A stretch of 64,000 nucleotides of DNA from Komagataeibacter melomenusus (GTDB taxonomy: Bacteria > Pseudomonadota > Alphaproteobacteria > Acetobacterales > Acetobacteraceae). The stretch is from assembly GCF_013155395.1 (NCBI RefSeq), contig NZ_JABJWC010000006.1, positions 58,681-122,680 of the forward strand, given 5' to 3'. Below the pieces are notes generated by a model that did no database searches, was not told the origin of the DNA, and saw nothing but the letters and a program-made list of their open reading frames with translations. A program made the position numbers and the translations under genes. Below, piece after piece: positions 1-8,592 of this stretch (position 1 is the first letter of the stretch; every line of letters starts with the position of its first letter).

Positions 1-2
1 CA

Positions 3-200
3 TGCGGGTCATCGATCAGCGCCATGAAATATTCCGTGCCCCGCCTGGCACGCGCCATTGGCCGCGACCTGTTCGCCGAGGATTTCCTTGAACACGAGGC
101 CCGGATCCGATCCTATCAGACACCCGAATTCCCCCTGACCTTTGCCCGTGACCTGCCTCAGGCCGGCCACCGGCCGGTCGCCACAGTGGAGAACCCGTAA
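3..200 (+). CDS. C-terminal fragment of an unrecognised protein (5' end outside window)
   Basis: An open frame enters from the left edge and runs 65 codons to a TAA at 198-200. Its stop overlaps the ATG of the next gene in a TAATG arrangement, the usual sign of translational coupling, so I take it as the end of a real gene heading the same operon. The tail contains SAMKYSVPRLARAIGRDLF followed by an acidic/arginine-rich stretch. It is faintly reminiscent of the C-terminal region of flavin-dependent oxidoreductases, but this is a guess and no catalytic motif is inside the window. A frame shadow is possible but unlikely given the coupling. Confidence 0.5.
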   Translation, partial: CGSSISAMKYSVPRLARAIGRDLFAEDFLEHEARIRSYQTPEFPLTFARDLPQAGHRPVATVENP

Positions 201-985
201 TGGACCTGGGACTGACAGGACGCAGGGCGCTGGTGACGGGCGCCAGCCGTGGGCTGGGGCGCGCCGTGGCGCGGGCACTGCTGGCGGAAGGGGCCACCGT
301 CGTGGCGACGGCGCGCGATGTCGCGGCCATCGCGGCATGGATCGGTGAACTGCCCGAAGACATGCGCGGCCGTGCCTCCGCAGCACGGCTGGACCTGTCG
401 CAGCGTTCGGACATCGATGCCGTGGTGGAAAAAATGGAAGCCACCGGTGGCGTTGACATCATCGTAAACAACAGCGGCGGGCCACCGCCCTGCGCCGCCG
501 CCGCCGTGCAGCCCGAGACATGGGCCGCGCAGTTTGAGATGATGGCGAACAATATCTTCTACCTCGACACGCGGCTGCTGCCGGGCATGGTGGAACGCGG
601 CTGGGGGCGGATCATCACGATTGCCTCCAGCGGCGTCACGCAGCCCATCCCTGGCCTTGCCCTGTCAAACGGCATCCGCGCCGCCGTGATCGGCTGGTCC
701 AAGACACTGAGTGCCGAAGTCGCCGCCAGCGGGGTGACGGTGAACGTGGTCATTCCCGGCCGCATCCATACCGACCGGGTCGACACGCTGGACAACGTGG
801 CGGCACAGCGGCGCGGTGTCAGCGTGGCGGACGTGGTGCGGGCCTCGCACAGCACCATTCCCGCCGGGCGGTATGGCCGCCCGGAGGAATTTGCCGATAC
901 GGTCGCCTTTATCGCCAGTGACAGGGCCTCCTACATCACGGGCACGCAGATCCGTGTCGATGGCGGCCTGATCCGGAGTATCTGA
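200..985 (+). CDS. SDR-family oxidoreductase with an atypical active site
   Basis: Short-chain dehydrogenase/reductase of 261 residues, the normal family length. The nucleotide-binding TGASRGLG motif is at residues 13-20, NNSGG at about 90-94, and the C-terminal GTQIRVDGG block is present, so an NAD(P)-binding Rossmann fold is secure. The catalytic Ser region is ASSG (142-145). Where a canonical SDR has YxxxK, this protein reads LALSN (153-157), so the catalytic Tyr and Lys both appear replaced. This variant is seen in a sub-branch of FabG-like SDRs, and the substrate cannot be called. It overlaps the preceding frame by one base and is followed four bases later by an ABC-transporter binding-protein gene, which argues for one operon devoted to a small imported metabolite. 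Confidence 0.88.
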   Translation: MDLGLTGRRALVTGASRGLGRAVARALLAEGATVVATARDVAAIAAWIGELPEDMRGRASAARLDLSQRSDIDAVVEKMEATGGVDIIVNNSGGPPPCAAAAVQPETWAAQFEMMANNIFYLDTRLLPGMVERGWGRIITIASSGVTQPIPGLALSNGIRAAVIGWSKTLSAEVAASGVTVNVVIPGRIHTDRVDTLDNVAAQRRGVSVADVVRASHSTIPAGRYGRPEEFADTVAFIASDRASYITGTQIRVDGGLIRSI

Positions 986-989
986 CACC

Positions 990-1797
990 ATGATCACCAC
1001 CACCAGACGGCGCCTGTTCATGCTGGCGGCAGGCAGTGCGTTCTACCGGGCCGCCCCCGCATGGGCGGGTGAAACGGAACTCGCCGCCCTGCGCAGCCGT
1101 GGGGTCATCCGGATCGGGACCTCCGGCACGTCGCCCCCCCTATACCGGCATCGACTTCGCCAACAACCTGACCGGCTACGACATCGACTGGGGCAACCTG
1201 ATCGGCAAGGGGCTGGGCCTGCGGGTCGAATGGGCCAAGATCGATTTCCGTGGCCTGATGATCGCCTTGCAGAGCGGTCAGGTCGATGCCCTGATGTCGG
1301 GCATCCGCATCACGCCCGAACGCACGCAGTCCTTCACCTTTTCACGCCCCTACGCCTATGACGAGACCGTGGCCGTCGTGGGCAGCGCGGACACCTCCAT
1401 CCATGATTTCGCCGGGATCGCGGGGCACCAGATCGCCGTGGTCGCCGGTTCCTACCAGGAACAGGTCGCCCGCGCCATTCCCGGTGCCACATCGGTCATG
1501 GCGCTGCCTTCGGCGGGCGATGTGTTCATGTCCCTGCGCACGGGCCATGCCGATGTGGCCGTGCTGGGGATGAGTGCCATTTCCTATTACCGCAAGTCCG
1601 GACACGATGATTTCAAGGTGGTCGCGACCGGGGCGCAGGCCACGCCGCAGGGGGTCGTCTTCCGCAAGGGGGCGGACGACCTGAAGGCGGCGGTGGATGC
1701 GATTATCGATGAAAAAATCAGGGACGGCACCTATGCACGGCTTTACACGCAGTATTTCGGCATCGCCCCGCCGCCCGTCGACGGGATGCAACACTAG
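990..1797 (+). pseudogene. Amino-acid-type ABC transporter substrate-binding protein, frameshifted at a C7 run
   Basis: The N-terminal frame begins MITTTRRRLF with a twin-arginine-like signal sequence ending near APAWA, then reads LRSRGVIRIGTSG, the standard start of a mature family 3 solute-binding protein. After the homopolymer of seven C at 1134-1140 this frame becomes nonsense. The other frame continues with YTGIDFANNLTGYDID and the full remainder of the domain through to 1797. Removing one C restores a continuous periplasmic binding protein of about 268 residues. Either the gene carries a one-base insertion or the C count is a sequencing error. It is directly followed by its cognate permease and ATPase. 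Family 3 proteins bind polar amino acids and related small polar compounds. Confidence 0.8.
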
Positions 1798-1953
1798 GTA
1801 CCAGCCGCGACACCGAACGGCACCCGGAAAACCACACGACATGAACGGATGACCGCCAGGCGGCTGGATCAGGCGGGGCGATCCGCCCGGCCTGCCACGC
1901 AATAGGCGCCATCAGGACCACCGTGCCGCATGCCATGAAACGAAAGCCTTGAT

Positions 1954-2616
1954 ATGAACTGGGCCCTTGTCTGGAATTACCTTCCCTACCTGCTGCATGC
2001 CGCGGGAATGACATTGCTGATTTCGGCAATGGCCATCGCGGGGGGCACCGTGCTGGGCCTTGTGCTGGCCCTGGCGCGCAGCGAACTTGGCAGGTGGGCC
2101 GGTTTCACGGTGGCGGCCTATACCTGGCTGGTACGGGGCACGCCACTGCTGCTGCAGATTTTCGTCGTCTATTACTGGCTGCCCGGCCTGGGCATCAGGC
2201 TGGCGGCGTTTCCCGCGGGCGTGATGGTGCTGGCGCTCAACGCCACCGCCTATTACGCCGACATCTTCCGTTCCGCGCTGCAAACGGTGCCCCCCGGCCA
2301 GATCGAGGCGGCCCTTGCCGTGGGGCTGCCGTGGCTGCCCACCATGCGCCGGATCGTCATCCCGCAGGCTTTCGTGCCCGCGCTGCCACCCTATATCGGG
2401 CAGTCGATCACGGTGGTGAAGAACACGTCACTCGTATCCGTCATTTCCGTGCAGGAACTGATGTTCACCAGTGAGTCCATCTACAGTTCGACCTATCGCG
2501 TGGTCGAGACGATCGGCGTCGCCGGTGTGCTGTACCTGGGCATCACCTCCATCCTCCAGGTCTTCCAGATCTGGATGGAACATCGCATCCATGCCAGCAA
2601 GACGAGGGTTCGATGA
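1954..2616 (+). CDS. ABC transporter permease, HisM/GlnP polar amino acid family
   Basis: Inner-membrane subunit of a binding-protein-dependent importer, 220 residues, with about five hydrophobic segments. The EAA loop is visible as IEAALAVGLPWLPTMRRIVI at about residues 115-134, the docking site for the ATPase. A single permease of this type normally homodimerises. It sits 156 bases after the binding-protein gene, and its stop overlaps the ATG of the ATPase by four bases (ATGA), so the three form one transport operon. The imported compound is unknown. Neighbouring amidohydrolase genes suggest a ureide, hydantoin or carbamoyl amino acid. Confidence 0.92.
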   Translation: MNWALVWNYLPYLLHAAGMTLLISAMAIAGGTVLGLVLALARSELGRWAGFTVAAYTWLVRGTPLLLQIFVVYYWLPGLGIRLAAFPAGVMVLALNATAYYADIFRSALQTVPPGQIEAALAVGLPWLPTMRRIVIPQAFVPALPPYIGQSITVVKNTSLVSVISVQELMFTSESIYSSTYRVVETIGVAGVLYLGITSILQVFQIWMEHRIHASKTRVR

Positions 2617-3353
2617 CCGGCTCACTCATCCACCTCCACAACGTCCAGAAGAAATTCGGCCACACCACCGTACTCGACGGCATCTCCCTCGATGTCCGGG
2701 CCGGTGATGTCATGGCGGTGATCGGGCCATCCGGCTCGGGCAAGAGCACCCTGCTGCGGATCGTGAACCAGCTTGAACAGCATGATGCGGGCCTTGTGGC
2801 CATCAATGGCGAAAAAATCGACGCCGCGACACCACGCCGCCAGCTTGCCCGCATCCGCACGCAGGTCGGCATGGTTTTCCAGGGGTTTCACCTGTGGCCC
2901 AACATGAGCGTGCTCGACAACATCACGCTGGCCCCGCGCACGATACGTGGGCTGTCGCGCGAACAGGCCGACGCACAGGCCGAACAGCTTCTGGCGCGTG
3001 TCGGCCTGTCGGCGCAGAGGGACCGGCGGCCCGAAAACCTGTCCGGCGGCCAGAAGCAGCGCGTGGCGATCGCGCGCGCCCTGGCCATGGAGCCGCTGGC
3101 CATCCTGTTTGATGAACCGACCTCGGCGCTGGACCCGCACCTGTCCAACGAAGTGCTGGAAGTCATGGCCGACCTTGCGACGACGGCAGGGGTGACCATG
3201 ATGGTGGTCACCCATGAAATCGGCTTTGCCCGCCGGATCGCCAACCGGACCGTGTACATGCAGGGCGGGCGGATCGTGCAGGATGCCCCGACCGACACCT
3301 TTTTCGAACACCAGCAGGACCCCGATATCCTGAAATTCCTCAGCCATACCTGA
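2613..3353 (+). CDS. ABC transporter ATP-binding protein, polar amino acid type
   Basis: Cytoplasmic ATPase of the importer, 246 residues. Walker A GPSGSGKST is at 38-46, the Q-loop near 90, signature LSGGQKQR at 143-150, Walker B with the catalytic Glu in LFDEP at 165-169, and the switch His in VTHE at about 199-202. All motifs needed for hydrolysis are intact. It overlaps the permease gene by four bases and precedes the cyclic amidohydrolase by 57 bases. It is closest in type to GlnQ/HisP ATPases. Confidence 0.95.
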   Translation: MTGSLIHLHNVQKKFGHTTVLDGISLDVRAGDVMAVIGPSGSGKSTLLRIVNQLEQHDAGLVAINGEKIDAATPRRQLARIRTQVGMVFQGFHLWPNMSVLDNITLAPRTIRGLSREQADAQAEQLLARVGLSAQRDRRPENLSGGQKQRVAIARALAMEPLAILFDEPTSALDPHLSNEVLEVMADLATTAGVTMMVVTHEIGFARRIANRTVYMQGGRIVQDAPTDTFFEHQQDPDILKFLSHT

Positions 3354-3410
3354 TACATACCGGCCCGCATGACCTGATACCGGTCCCCTCGGCCAAGGAG
3401 AAAATGCATC

Positions 3411-4775
3411 ATGACATACCAGCAGGTCATCCGTGGCCAGATCGTCACCCCCGAGCGGGTCATCCGCGATGGCTGGCTTGCCATCCGTGACGGGCGCATC
3501 GCCGCGCTGGGCGATGGCCCCCACCCCGATGCGCATGACGTGCATGACGCCGGACAGGCCTACATCATGCCCGGCGTGGTGGACGGGCAGACCCATGCCG
3601 GCAGTTACGGTGGCCTGCCGGGGCTGGAGGCCACGACACGGTCGGCCGTTGCCGGCGGTGTCACAACCATTGTCGACATGCCCTATGACAGCCCTGCCCC
3701 GCTATGCGACCTCGAGACCCTGGATGCCAAGGTCGCGGCGGTGGGGCGTTTCGCCCATTGCGACTGCGCGCTGTATGCGACCCTCCTGCCCGGGCAGTCG
3801 GTGGAAATGATCCCGCTGCTGATCGCGGGCGGGGTGGCGGCGTTCAAGATCTCGGCCTTCGAGGCGAACCCCACCCGTTTCCCCCGTATTCCCGCCGACA
3901 TGGTGCTGGACATGTTCAATGCCCTGAGTGGCACGGCGGTGCCGCTGGGGCTGCATAACGAGGACCAGGAAATCGTGCGCACCACCATCGCGCGCATGAA
4001 GGCCGAGGGGCGGGACGGGATTGCCAGCCATTCCCCCAGCCGCCCGGTCGCGGCGGAGATGGCATCCTCCGCGCATTTCCTGGAACTTGGCTTCAATGCC
4101 GAGGCCCATGCGCACCTGGTCCATATCTCGCACGCCAGGGGCTTTGACATGGTGGCCCATTACAAGGCGGATGGCGGGCGCGCCACGGGTGAAACCTGTG
4201 TCCATTACCTGTGGTTCGACCCCGATGAGGACGGCCCCGCACTGGGCGCGCGCATGAAGGTCAACCCGCCCATCCGCCCGGGCGAGCGGGAACGGCTGTG
4301 GGCGCAGCTGCTTGCGGACCGGATCGATTTTGTCAGTTCGGACCATGCAAGCTGGCCACTTTCATCAAAGGAAACCGGCTCGATCTTTACCGCGGGCGCG
4401 GGTGTGCCGGGGCTGGAAACCCTGCTGCCCGCCTTCTTTACCGCCGCCGCCGCACGTGGGCTGGATGCGCCGCTGCTGGCCGCGAAATACCTGTGCGAGC
4501 GTCCTGCCCGCTTCTTCGGGTTATGGCCGCGCAAGGGCAGCATCCGGATCGGCGCCGATGCCGACGTGGTGGTGCTGGAACGCAAGGACCATAAATGGGA
4601 CAGCGCCGCCGCCCATGATGGCCTGTGCTGGAGCCCCTATGACGGGGCGGTTTTCACGGGCAAGGTCACGAAGGTCTGGCTGCGCGGCCAGCTTGCATGG
4701 GATGGCGCCGAGATCATGAACGCCCCGGGCGACGGGCAGTATGTGCGCCGCGAAGCAGCCCCCATGCCTGCCTGA
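3411..4775 (+). CDS. Cyclic amidohydrolase (allantoinase/dihydropyrimidinase-like, dihydroorotase superfamily)
   Basis: Metal-dependent hydrolase of cyclic amides, 454 residues, opening rings such as allantoin, hydantoins or dihydropyrimidines. The N-terminal composite-barrel start and PGVVD (54-58) are present. The usual HxH metal motif reads Q60-T-H62, so the first His is replaced by Gln, as in some allantoinase-like enzymes. The bridging carbamylated Lys is K146 in AFKIS, other ligands are H182 in LHNED and H238 in LVHIS, and the catalytic Asp is D311 in SSDHA. An AAGGAG ribosome site at about 3395-3400 supports this start. It is the last gene of the transporter operon. The converging operon encodes an M20-type amidohydrolase of the kind that would process the ring-opened product. 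Confidence 0.85.
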   Translation: MTYQQVIRGQIVTPERVIRDGWLAIRDGRIAALGDGPHPDAHDVHDAGQAYIMPGVVDGQTHAGSYGGLPGLEATTRSAVAGGVTTIVDMPYDSPAPLCDLETLDAKVAAVGRFAHCDCALYATLLPGQSVEMIPLLIAGGVAAFKISAFEANPTRFPRIPADMVLDMFNALSGTAVPLGLHNEDQEIVRTTIARMKAEGRDGIASHSPSRPVAAEMASSAHFLELGFNAEAHAHLVHISHARGFDMVAHYKADGGRATGETCVHYLWFDPDEDGPALGARMKVNPPIRPGERERLWAQLLADRIDFVSSDHASWPLSSKETGSIFTAGAGVPGLETLLPAFFTAAAARGLDAPLLAAKYLCERPARFFGLWPRKGSIRIGADADVVVLERKDHKWDSAAAHDGLCWSPYDGAVFTGKVTKVWLRGQLAWDGAEIMNAPGDGQYVRREAAPMPA

Positions 4776-4861
4776 GCATCTGTATCCGCAGTGCCCTCCG
4801 GCCATGCCGGGGGGAAACTGCTGGGGGGAACTGCTACGGAATTCCAGATCGTCAGCCCAAA

Positions 4862-4918
4862 ACAAAGCTTCAGGAAACGCCGCCTTTGTGGAACAGGGCG
4901 GCCTCCCGGAAAGTTTTA
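4862..4918. repeat. Degenerate copy of the two-hairpin intergenic repeat
   Basis: This short stretch keeps an AAGCTT piece, a GCCGCC-type hairpin with a diverged loop, and the CCGGAAAGTTTT end. It fills the gap between the 3' ends of the convergent genes ending at 4775 and 4920, the same position taken by the full copies elsewhere in the window. Confidence 0.6.
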
Positions 4919-4919
4919 C

Positions 4920-5894
4920 CTATACGACGACATGGCGCGGCGTCTCCCCCGCCTGCCATTGCAGGATCTGCCGGGCGCAACAGGAGGCGGTCGCCCGCAG
5001 GGCTTCATCGGATGTGCCGGCAAGGTGCGGTGACAGGACCAGCCGTGGCGCATCAAGGAGCGGGCTGTCCGCCGGAAGCGGTTCGACCGCGAAGACATCC
5101 AGCGCCGCCGCCCCCAGTTTCCCCGCCTTCAGCGCCGCCGCCAGGGCCGCATCATCAACCAGGCCGCCCCTGCCGGTATTGAGCATGATTGCATCGGGCT
5201 TCATCAGCGCCAGTGTTGCCGCATTGATCATGCGTTCCGTATCGGGGCGCAGCGGCCGGTGCAGCGAAACGATATCCGCGCGGCGCAGCAGCCTGTCCAG
5301 CGTGGACACGCGTTGCACACCGGCCGTGGCAAAGACATCATCAGGGGTGTTGGGTGACCATGCGATCACCTCCATCCCCAGCCCCTTGTGGCACATATCC
5401 GCCACCATGCGCCCGATGGCGCCAAACCCCGCAAGGCCCAGCACACACCCCGAAAGCTGGCGCATCCCGCCGGCGTAGCGAAAATCCCACGCGCCCTGCC
5501 GCACGGCCCCGTCCGCCTCGACCAGGCGGCGGGCGGCCGCGATCATGAGACCCAGCGTATATTCCGCGACAGCGCGTGTATTGGTGCCCGGCGTATTGAC
5601 CACACGGATGCCGTGATGGCGGGCATGTTCCAGATCAATACGGTTGGTGCCCACGCCATGGCTGGCCACGATCCGCAAGCCGGGGGCTGCCCGCATCGCT
5701 GCCGCATCAAGCCCCAGGTCGCGTGTGATGACAGCCGTGGCATCACCGATTTCGCGCACGACCGTCGCCATTGTCGGGCTGGAGGCCACCCTGACGCGCC
5801 AGCCCGCGGCACACAGGACCTGCCGCGCGGCGTCATCGACGGGCTGGGTGATGAAACACAGCGGGGCCACGCCGCCCACGGCAGGGGCGTTCAT
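4920..5894 (-). CDS. D-isomer-specific 2-hydroxyacid dehydrogenase
   Basis: NAD(P)-dependent oxidoreductase of 324 residues interconverting a 2-oxo acid and a D-2-hydroxy acid, PGDH/hydroxypyruvate-reductase type. The dinucleotide motif GLAGFGAIG is at 153-161. The catalytic trio is visible as R242 in TGRGGLVD, E271 in VEPLP and H290 in SPHLAG. The start is set by a GGAAGGA ribosome site three bases upstream of ATG 5894. The open frame extends further but overlaps the CapA-like gene. It is the distal gene of the minus-strand operon and may handle glyoxylate or another 2-oxo acid released by ring opening. The exact substrate is not readable. Confidence 0.88.
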   Translation of the reverse strand: MNAPAVGGVAPLCFITQPVDDAARQVLCAAGWRVRVASSPTMATVVREIGDATAVITRDLGLDAAAMRAAPGLRIVASHGVGTNRIDLEHARHHGIRVVNTPGTNTRAVAEYTLGLMIAAARRLVEADGAVRQGAWDFRYAGGMRQLSGCVLGLAGFGAIGRMVADMCHKGLGMEVIAWSPNTPDDVFATAGVQRVSTLDRLLRRADIVSLHRPLRPDTERMINAATLALMKPDAIMLNTGRGGLVDDAALAAALKAGKLGAAALDVFAVEPLPADSPLLDAPRLVLSPHLAGTSDEALRATASCCARQILQWQAGETPRHVVV

Positions 5895-5943
5895 GTCCTT
5901 CCCCCATTGCGGGCGATGCGCCCTGCGCCCTGCCGCCGCCCCA

Positions 5944-7257
5944 TCAGGCCGCGTTCCAGAACAGCCGTCCATCCCTGCGGGTGAAAGCCATCCTGTAAGG
6001 CGTGCACAGCGTCTCGAATTTATCAAGGATGCTTTCGGCCTCCGCCCCGGTGGCCAGAACCGGGCAGCCACGTGCATGGGCCGATTCACCATGCCCGAGC
6101 GACACCGGCAGGATCTCGATGCCCCTGAGGGCGCCATCCGCGAAATCGCAGATCGGCACGATGGTTTCCCAGAAGCGGACATCGGCGGGAAAGCCCTTGC
6201 GATCGTTGTTGCTGCGTTTCTTGTACACCTGGTGGGGGGTCAGGTTCAGCGGTACGCGGTTGGCGGCATGGGATTCCGCGGGCAGGCGTTCGACCAGTTC
6301 ATTCTGGCCGATGAAATTGCCAAGGCTGTAGAAAATCGGCCGCCCGGCATAAATCTCCATGCCGCGCAGCAGGTGCGGGCCATGACACACGATGATGTCG
6401 GCACCCGCGTCAATCGCGCGCACGGCGAACTGGCGCATGAAATCCGCCGGGACCTCGACATCCAGCACACCTTCGGCGTTATAGCCGCTTTCGTGCCCGT
6501 GCAGGCTGACCACCACGATATCCGAAACCAGGCGGGCCTCCTGCACCCAGCGTTCGATATCCGCGATGTCGCGCTCGTTCGCGGTCGTGGCGATGCGGGT
6601 CCTGTCGGAACGGACAAACTGCATGTTCCCCATGGCCAGCGTGTTTTCAGGCGGCGGGAAGGCAAACCCAAGCTGGATTTTCTGTTCCCGGTCACGTGCC
6701 AGGCCCAGCCGGTCATAAACCGCATGCAGTTGCTGCATTTCCTCGGGTGTGACGTGATAGCTCGTCTGGACATGCAGGGGGCTGACGCCCGGTCGCCCCT
6801 GCATCAGGCTGGTCTGCTCCGCCGCTTCCTGCCCGCGTGCGAAGGTGGAAACGCATGACAGCATGCCCACCGTGCCCCGTTCATGCGTGAAATAGACGGG
6901 GCGGCGGGCTTCCTCCAGGTTCGTGCCCACACCCGCGTAGAGCAACTGCCGCGCCTTCATTTCCGCAATGGCCTTGCGCAGGCCGGAAATACTGTAATCC
7001 AGGCTATGGTTCGTTGCCGCGGCAAACAGGTCGAAGCCCGCATCCTTCAGTTCATCCAGCACCCAGGCCTGCGCGCCGAAATGCGTGCCGCCGTGATCCA
7101 GCGCCGGGTCACCCTCAAAATCATTGGGCACCAGTTCAAGGTTGGTAAAAGACGCGTCACAGCCACGGATGATGTCAAACAGCGGCCTGAGCTTTGCATT
7201 CGTCTTGCTGTTCAGGCGACGGAACAGGATGCTGTCACCGGTCAGGGAAATTTTCAT
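5944..7257 (-). CDS. CapA/PgsA-family protein (metallophosphatase-like fold)
   Basis: 437-residue CapA-superfamily protein, starting MKISLTGDSILFRRL, with NLELV at about 40, the NHSLDY block at about 83-88, SLHGHE near 262 and a CHGPHLLRGMEIY block near 300. These are the conserved His/Asp/Asn positions of the calcineurin-like domain. Classical members are membrane-anchored and act in poly-gamma-glutamate capsule synthesis. No signal sequence or transmembrane segment is apparent here, so this one is probably cytoplasmic. It lies between two catabolic enzymes, and no other capsule gene is near. Its role is therefore unlikely to be capsule synthesis and may be hydrolysis of a phosphoester or amide intermediate, which is inference only. 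Confidence 0.82.
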   Translation of the reverse strand: MKISLTGDSILFRRLNSKTNAKLRPLFDIIRGCDASFTNLELVPNDFEGDPALDHGGTHFGAQAWVLDELKDAGFDLFAAATNHSLDYSISGLRKAIAEMKARQLLYAGVGTNLEEARRPVYFTHERGTVGMLSCVSTFARGQEAAEQTSLMQGRPGVSPLHVQTSYHVTPEEMQQLHAVYDRLGLARDREQKIQLGFAFPPPENTLAMGNMQFVRSDRTRIATTANERDIADIERWVQEARLVSDIVVVSLHGHESGYNAEGVLDVEVPADFMRQFAVRAIDAGADIIVCHGPHLLRGMEIYAGRPIFYSLGNFIGQNELVERLPAESHAANRVPLNLTPHQVYKKRSNNDRKGFPADVRFWETIVPICDFADGALRGIEILPVSLGHGESAHARGCPVLATGAEAESILDKFETLCTPYRMAFTRRDGRLFWNAA

Positions 7258-7272
7258 GAAAACCGTTTCCAG

Positions 7273-8592
7273 TTAATGGGATGGGACACAACGGGGGCGG
7301 CCATCCAGGCCCGCCTGCCGGTGCAGCAGGCGCCCCAGCAGGGCGGTGGCCGCCGCGAAATCATCAAATTCCATGGCTTCATCCGGGTTATGGCTGCCAT
7401 TGGCATTGCGGACAAAGATCATGGCGGTGGGGATGCCCTGATTGGCGAAAAGGGCGGTATCATGGCCCGCGCCACTGGGCATGGCCGTGGCCGAAAGGCC
7501 CATGGCGGGCGCAAGCGTATCCAGCAATGCGGTGCACATGCCTTCATCCATCCGGGCCGGGGTGCTGCCTGTCCGCGGGCCAAGGTCGATGCTCACGCCT
7601 TCCTGCGCCTCGACCGCGCGCGCGACCTGTTCGATTTCATCACCCATCTGGCGCAGCAGTTGCGGATCACGCGAGCGGACATCGATCGACAGTTCGACAT
7701 CGCCTGCAATCGTGCTGAAATCAGCCTGGTCGGGATCGGTGCGGAAAACACCGAATGTCAGCGTCATTTCATCGCCCTGGCTTTCATGCTCCAGCCAGCG
7801 TTCATGCAGCCGCCGCGTCAACGCCACCGCCCCCATGACCGCATCGCGGCGGAAGGCGCGCGGCGTTGCACCGGAATGGGCATAGGTACCGCGCACATGG
7901 ACATTGCGGTAGCGCAGGCTGCCGCAGATCCCGCTTACGATGCCCACGACCGTCCCGGTCTGTATCAGCACCGGCCCCTGTTCGATATGGAGTTCAATGA
8001 AACAGGCGATCCGGCCCGCATCCAGGCCGCCCGCGGCATGGGCGGAGGGGTCGCCGCCCGCCTGGGCCATATGGTCGGCCAGTGAGCGGCCCGTATCACG
8101 CCGCACCACGGCCAGGTCGGCCGGGGTCAGCAGGCAGAACGCTGCCTTGCTACCGATATAGGAGACAGGGAACCAGGCACTTTCCTCCGCCCGGATGGCC
8201 ATGACCGTGACATCGCAGGCAGGCCGGTATCCGGCACGGCACCAGCCGGCCAGTACGCTCAGGCCCGCGACAACGCCCGCCGCGCCGTCAAAATTACCGC
8301 CGACCGGTACGGAATCGAGGTGTGAGCCGGTCATGACCACCGGTGCCGTCCGGTCCTGGCCCGGCATCGTCATGTACAGGTTGGCCGCCCAGTCCCGGCG
8401 GACCTCAAGCCCCAGTTGCCGCGCGGTTTCGGCAAAAAGGAGATGGGCACGGTTCTCCCCATCCCCATAGGAGGCGCGGGTGATACCCCTGCCGTCAAAG
8501 CCGATCTGATGCAACGCCACGAACAGCGTGCGGGCCAGATCCAGGTCCGGTCCCGGGCTTTCCTGATCAGGTAAAACCGAAGGAGAAGGCAT
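7273..8592 (-). CDS. M20-family Zn-dependent amidohydrolase (N-carbamoyl-L-amino-acid hydrolase / allantoate amidohydrolase type)
   Basis: 439-residue member of the hydantoinase/carbamoylase branch of peptidase family M20, splitting a carbamoyl group from an amino acid or allantoate. GSHLDSVPVGGNFDG (89-103) carries the first metal ligands, and AEES (135-138) carries the catalytic and bridging acids. The dimerisation-domain Arg/Asn/His set (RNVHV, GAGHD) is also visible. The ATG at 8592 is preceded by an AGGA site. An open frame extends upstream but has no better start. It is the first gene of the minus-strand operon, divergent from a LysR gene. With the cyclic amidohydrolase it forms a complete two-step ring-opening and decarbamoylation route. 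Confidence 0.87.
   Translation of the reverse strand: MPSPSVLPDQESPGPDLDLARTLFVALHQIGFDGRGITRASYGDGENRAHLLFAETARQLGLEVRRDWAANLYMTMPGQDRTAPVVMTGSHLDSVPVGGNFDGAAGVVAGLSVLAGWCRAGYRPACDVTVMAIRAEESAWFPVSYIGSKAAFCLLTPADLAVVRRDTGRSLADHMAQAGGDPSAHAAGGLDAGRIACFIELHIEQGPVLIQTGTVVGIVSGICGSLRYRNVHVRGTYAHSGATPRAFRRDAVMGAVALTRRLHERWLEHESQGDEMTLTFGVFRTDPDQADFSTIAGDVELSIDVRSRDPQLLRQMGDEIEQVARAVEAQEGVSIDLGPRTGSTPARMDEGMCTALLDTLAPAMGLSATAMPSGAGHDTALFANQGIPTAMIFVRNANGSHNPDEAMEFDDFAAATALLGRLLHRQAGLDGRPRCVPSH

Noticed and set aside
5944..7257. CapA-like gene as part of a capsule locus
   Set aside because: No polyglutamate synthetase or other capsule gene is in the window, and no signal or membrane segment is visible.
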